From an uncultured Myxococcales bacterium (GTDB taxonomy: Bacteria; Myxococcota_A; UBA9042; CAIXZC01): 64,000 nt of DNA. Shown in pieces: positions 60,409 through 64,000 of the stretch. The notes under the pieces were generated by a model. It worked only from the letters and a program-made list of their open reading frames with translations. It did no database searches and was not told the DNA's origin. The stretch covers positions 62,001 to 126,000 of the forward strand of contig CAITUV010000017.1 in NCBI GenBank assembly GCA_903895725.1, written 5' to 3'. Both the position numbers and the translations under genes were made by a program. Every line of letters starts with the position of its first letter. Within the stretch, counting starts at the first letter, position 1.

Positions 60409-62373
60409 TCAGGGCATCGGCTCCCGCAGCGCAGAACCGGTTTCGTACAGCCGGGTGATCTCGTCTGCGCACAGCGGGGGGCCGTAGGCGGCATCGAAGT
60501 TGAGCGCTGCGGTCTTGGAGCGGTCCCGCTTCAGCGGTGCATCGGGGCGAACCTCCCGGGGGTCGGCCATTCCCTCGTCGAGCACCGGGACGTCGTACCG
60601 GATCACGTACCGGACGCCCATCTGCCGGAGCGACGCGGCGTCGGGGAGAGTGTCCAGCTCCCCATCCCGGTACTTCTGCTGGAGCACGGTCAGGTCGGAC
60701 AGGGTGTTGTTGCGGGCTGCCAGGCGGACGCTCAGGCAGGGGAAGCCGGCCACCGCCTTTCCATGCACGGTCTGGAAGTAGGCCTGGTAGCCGGAGCGCT
60801 CGTCGGATGCCAGCTCGAGGATGGCGAACTCACCCTCTATCCGGGAGAGGCGTCGAATGCACTCGGGGATGGCGGGCAGGGGCATCATCCGGACCGACTG
60901 GAAGGGCCAGAGCAGGGCGCGGGGGGAGACTTTGGGGAAGACGTAGCTGGAGGGTTCATCTCCGGGCCCCGTGGCAACGTCCTGCTCGCCGGTGGGCGGC
61001 ACGCCGTCATTCCGCTTTCCAGCGGGTCCGATATCCTGTCCGATCTCGTGCACCCATGCCGCTCCCGGGGCCGCCCCGGGGATGGATCGCAACCCGGCAT
61101 TGCTCGTGTCCGCGGTGAGGGGGACGAAGGCCCCGACGACCCAGTAGGCGGCCACCACTGCGGCACCGGCAGTCAGCCCATGCTTTCCGGGCCAGAGCTT
61201 CCCCGGTCCTCCCGCCTCGACCAGCCCGCGCCAGAGGGCAGCGCACGACAGCGCCATTCCAAGCAGGAGCGGGGCAACCAGGCGCTGCGGGAACGTCAGC
61301 CTCCAGAGAATGGGCAGGTGCTGCCGGGCCCATTCCATGGGCATGTCCAGGGCCAGGTCCGGCCCTCGGACGTTCAAGCGGAATCCCAGAGTGATCACGG
61401 CCACCGGGAGGAACATCAGTGCCCAGACCACGGCATTCGGGATGCGCCGGATCTTCCCGATGGCGGCGGGTACCAGCACGGCGATGAGCACCAGGGCCCC
61501 GTCCAGGATCGTGAACGGCCACTTGAGCGGCTGGGAGAGCCGGGTTGCCTCCCCTCGATTCACTGCCAGGACGTGGAGGATGTTCCGGACGTGGAGCAAC
61601 GCCGCAAACGCGAGGCCTGCCCCAAGCACCAGGAGCGTGCGCCGAAGCATGGTCGACCGATCCACCCCGGCAAAGGTCACGCCGTCCCACGACAGGAGCG
61701 CTGCCGTGGCCAGGGCCGCGTACAGGGCCACCGCATAGTAGCTCTGGATGAACCCGGTCAGTCCGGCCAGCACCACCGCGGCCAGCGCCCAGCGCCATCC
61801 CCCCTGCTCGAGGTAGCGCTTCCAGGCAAAGAGGGTCAGTGCGAAGTACACGAGGTAGTTGAGCTCGGGGTCGAAGAGCACGTTCCCCCGGGCCAGCCCA
61901 AAGGAGACCGCCAGGATGGCCAGCACGGCAGAAAAGAGTCCGTTCCCGGCGACCGAGCGCACCACGATGAAGCAACCGACCAGCGACGCGGCAAGCCCGG
62001 CAGCGACCACCAGGTTCACGGCGGCGGAGGGGCCCACCCACGGCTGGATGACCCCCGCAATGAGGGTATGCACGTAGGCCAGGCTGTGGACCTGGGCCGA
62101 TTCCCCGCCCAGCGGGTAGTTGAGCAGGTCGCACCAGAGGAGCGGCTTGCCGTTCCAGGCCCACATCTCGGTCCACCAGGTGAACCAGTACATCTGGGTC
62201 GAGTCGACGTACTGCAGCGGAGTCTGTGCGTCGATGTCGAACGGCATGGCGTAGTGCGCCGTGCCCAGCTCACACCAGAGGCGGAACGTCTTGCTGACCC
62301 AGAACAGGAGCAGCAGCGCCCAGGGGGCGTACGGGGCCAGGCTGGAGCAACGCTCGCGAAGCGACCTCTTCAT
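60409..62373 (-). CDS. Polytopic GT-C-like membrane protein (tandem copy 1)
   Basis: 654 residues from the ATG at 62373 (GGAGG ten bases ahead); the open frame to 62529 is a shadow of the next gene. About ten to twelve hydrophobic segments up to residue 400. The first extracytoplasmic loop, after helix 1, contains AMPFDIDAQTPLQYVDSTQMYWFTWW and the next a LLWCDLLNYPLGG motif. This layout is that of lipid-linked-sugar-dependent (GT-C type) glycosyltransferases, but catalytic residues are not proven. The C-terminal third is a soluble domain with a conserved Cys-Leu-Ser stretch. It is paralogous along its length to the upstream gene at 62400, from which it is separated by 26 bases. Confidence 0.75.
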   Translation of the reverse strand: MKRSLRERCSSLAPYAPWALLLLFWVSKTFRLWCELGTAHYAMPFDIDAQTPLQYVDSTQMYWFTWWTEMWAWNGKPLLWCDLLNYPLGGESAQVHSLAYVHTLIAGVIQPWVGPSAAVNLVVAAGLAASLVGCFIVVRSVAGNGLFSAVLAILAVSFGLARGNVLFDPELNYLVYFALTLFAWKRYLEQGGWRWALAAVVLAGLTGFIQSYYAVALYAALATAALLSWDGVTFAGVDRSTMLRRTLLVLGAGLAFAALLHVRNILHVLAVNRGEATRLSQPLKWPFTILDGALVLIAVLVPAAIGKIRRIPNAVVWALMFLPVAVITLGFRLNVRGPDLALDMPMEWARQHLPILWRLTFPQRLVAPLLLGMALSCAALWRGLVEAGGPGKLWPGKHGLTAGAAVVAAYWVVGAFVPLTADTSNAGLRSIPGAAPGAAWVHEIGQDIGPAGKRNDGVPPTGEQDVATGPGDEPSSYVFPKVSPRALLWPFQSVRMMPLPAIPECIRRLSRIEGEFAILELASDERSGYQAYFQTVHGKAVAGFPCLSVRLAARNNTLSDLTVLQQKYRDGELDTLPDAASLRQMGVRYVIRYDVPVLDEGMADPREVRPDAPLKRDRSKTAALNFDAAYGPPLCADEITRLYETGSALREPMP

Positions 62374-62399
62374 CCCGCAAGAACCTCCCCTCGTTCCGC

Positions 62400-64000
62400 T
62401 CACGGAGCCTCCGTGGCATAGACCCGGACGACCGAGTCCACGCAGCGGGCCTTTCCGTAGGTTGCCTCGAAGTCGAACCAGCGCCTCGGTCGTCGCTCCA
62501 CCGCGGGGTCGACATCGGGGCGGATACACGGGATTCCTCCCGGCTCCCTGGGGGCTTGAAGCTCACTGTGCACGACGTACCTGACCCCCAGCTTCCGGAG
62601 CATTTCCGGAGGGGGCAGGCGGTCGAGGTTTCCGAACTCGAAGTCGTGCTGGATGAGCGTCAGCTCCGACGGGTCGGTGCGCTGCTCGTCCATCCAGCGG
62701 AAGCGACAGGGGTAGCCGGCAATGGCCTTTCCGTGGATGGTCTGGAAGTAGTGGAAGAGGGGCTTGAGCAGGTGGTCCTGGGTGAGGTCGAGGATGGCGA
62801 ACTCCCCGTCTTCGGATGCAACCTGGGCGATGCACTCCGGGACGGCGGGGGGCTCGACCGTGCGCAGCGGCACGAAGGGCCAGAGCAGCACGTCGGCGTG
62901 AAAGCGGGAGCGGGGGCCGGGGGTCGTCTGACCCGCAATCCGCCATGGGGAAGCTCCAGGGGCCTCCATCTCCATCTGGGCGAGGTAGCACGTGGGCCCT
63001 TGCGGGGTGGGCTTCGACGCAGCATCCGGTGCGACGGGCCCGGAGGCTCCCAGCGTGTCCGGCGTCAGGGGGAGGAAGGCCGAGGTGGCCCAGAACGCGG
63101 CGACCGTCAGAGCACCGGCCAGGAGAGGCTTCACGTGGGGGAAGCGACCCGAGGATGGTCCTGGCGAGGGGCGCAGCCCACGCCACAGAGCGGCGTACGA
63201 CAGGGCGATTCCGAGGAGCAGCGGGCCCACGAAGCGGGTCGGGAACGAGAGCCTCCACAGGAACGGGAGGTGGTCGCGGGCCCACCCCAGCGGCATGGTC
63301 CTCGGAATGTCCTGGGACGGCACGTCCAGGGCAAAGCCCAGGGAGGCCACGGCCACCGGCAGCGCCAGCAGGGCCCAGGTCAGGGCATCGGGGCTCTTGA
63401 GGAGAAGCCCGGCGACAGCGGGGGCGGCCACACCCGCCAGGAGGAGGAGGCCGTCGACGACCGAGTAGGGCCACAGGATGTCGATGTCCTTCTGCATGTG
63501 CCCGAGGGAGCCGGCCTGGAGGACGTTGAGGATGTTCCGGGCGTGGAACATCACCGCCAGAGCCAGCCCGGCCCCGAGCACAGCCAGGGTCCTCTTCAGG
63601 AGCGTCTCGGCCGGCACGTCCTGGAAGGTGACCCCTCCAAACCCCAGCAGCGCGGCGGCAGCGAGCGTGGCCAGCACCGCCATTCCGTAGTACATCTGGG
63701 CATAGCAGGTGAAGCCCACGAGCAGAGCGGAGGCCAGCAGCCAGCCCAGCCTTCCGGCCCCCAGGTAGCGTTGCCAGGCCAGCAGCGAAAATCCGAGCCA
63801 GGCCACGAAGATCAGCTCCGGGTCGGGCAGGCAGTTGTCGCCGGCCAGGCCGAACGAGACGACGAGGATCGAGAGGATCGACGACAGGAGGGTGCTTCCG
63901 GATACCTCCCGCAGCAGGAGGAAGAAGGCGACGAGCGTGAGAACGAATCCGAAGATGGCCACCAGGTTGTGGGCCACCACGGCACCGAGCAGCGGCTGGA
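62400..64000 (-). CDS. Polytopic GT-C-like membrane protein (tandem copy 2, partial at right edge)
   Basis: The reading frame stays open to the window end; the GTG at 63980 is only an internal codon, since the residues encoded upstream (QPLLGAV) align with IQPWVGPSA of copy 1. By comparison with copy 1 roughly 130 N-terminal residues, including the first acidic loop, lie outside. Shared segments with copy 1 are VVSFGLA, PEL, HARNILNVL (HVRNILHVL), AIGK and a soluble C-terminal domain with FQTIHGKAIAGYPC. Function as for copy 1. Confidence 0.75.
   Translation of the reverse strand, partial: QPLLGAVVAHNLVAIFGFVLTLVAFFLLLREVSGSTLLSSILSILVVSFGLAGDNCLPDPELIFVAWLGFSLLAWQRYLGAGRLGWLLASALLVGFTCYAQMYYGMAVLATLAAAALLGFGGVTFQDVPAETLLKRTLAVLGAGLALAVMFHARNILNVLQAGSLGHMQKDIDILWPYSVVDGLLLLAGVAAPAVAGLLLKSPDALTWALLALPVAVASLGFALDVPSQDIPRTMPLGWARDHLPFLWRLSFPTRFVGPLLLGIALSYAALWRGLRPSPGPSSGRFPHVKPLLAGALTVAAFWATSAFLPLTPDTLGASGPVAPDAASKPTPQGPTCYLAQMEMEAPGASPWRIAGQTTPGPRSRFHADVLLWPFVPLRTVEPPAVPECIAQVASEDGEFAILDLTQDHLLKPLFHYFQTIHGKAIAGYPCRFRWMDEQRTDPSELTLIQHDFEFGNLDRLPPPEMLRKLGVRYVVHSELQAPREPGGIPCIRPDVDPAVERRPRRWFDFEATYGKARCVDSVVRVYATEAP

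Overview
The window is GC-rich, densely coded bacterial DNA and looks like a member of the Myxococcota or a close relative (former Deltaproteobacteria). The evidence is: two surface proteins ending in a MYXO-CTERM-type tail (Gly-Cys, hydrophobic helix, Arg cluster); very large Cys-rich lipoproteins built from repeats around a CGxDGCGGxCGxC core; many lipoproteins with Pro/Gly/Asp-rich linkers; a Ser/Thr kinase; a PilZ protein; an RHS lipoprotein. The lineage call is an inference from these families. No rRNA, tRNA, insertion sequence, prophage or CRISPR array was seen.

Layout. 1-6.6 kb: the start of a secreted protein leaving the left edge, then a large RHS/YD-repeat lipoprotein with a small companion lipoprotein. 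6.8-7.9 kb: gap (GAPDH). 7.9-12.6 kb, minus strand: prs, a cysteine desulfurase, thiI and a TrmA/RlmD-type RNA uracil methyltransferase, probably one operon. 12.9-22.9 kb, minus: an ankyrin lipoprotein, a 1515-residue Cys-rich lipoprotein and a subtilisin-like protease with a MYXO-CTERM tail. 23.0-28.0 kb: argF, a methyltransferase and, divergently, two overlapping paralogous B12-type radical SAM genes. 28.1-32.3 kb, minus: a lipoprotein, a secreted metzincin-type protease and a lipoprotein whose signal peptide is encoded by a pentanucleotide tandem repeat. 32.5-40.9 kb, minus: a long run of tightly packed genes (nucleotide-sugar epimerase, DUF4416, gltX, glnS, mnmE, lipoprotein, PilZ, S33 peptidase). 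41.0-45.9 kb, minus: an envelope beta-structure protein, a membrane-anchored Ser/Thr kinase and a beta-propeller lipoprotein. 46.1-48.0 kb: a second Cys-rich MYXO-CTERM protein. 48.1-57.1 kb: a glycosyltransferase, a CDP-alcohol phosphotransferase, a lipoprotein, a fibre-like protein, a SPASM radical SAM enzyme, a UGM-like flavoprotein, an FGE-fold lipoprotein and a third B12 radical SAM enzyme. 57.3-64 kb: a Pro/Gly-rich lipoprotein and three polytopic membrane proteins, two of them tandem paralogues, the last cut by the right edge.

Housekeeping work here centres on tRNA and its modification (GltX, GlnS, MnmE, ThiI with its desulfurase, TrmA/RlmD-like enzyme), nucleotide and arginine synthesis (Prs, ArgF) and glycolysis (GAPDH). 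The rest is mostly envelope biology. The most striking observation is the (CTTGT)n tract at 32222-32267. It lies inside the signal peptide of a lipoprotein whose stop codon overlaps the start codon of a secreted zinc protease, so slippage would be expected to switch the lipoprotein, and perhaps the protease, on and off. A second candidate for undescribed biology is the 48.1-57.1 kb surface-molecule locus.

Start codons were chosen by Shine-Dalgarno spacing, signal peptides and gene overlaps, and often differ from the longest open frame. Promoters are by-eye sigma70-like matches. Family assignments rest on motifs read by eye, not on database searches.
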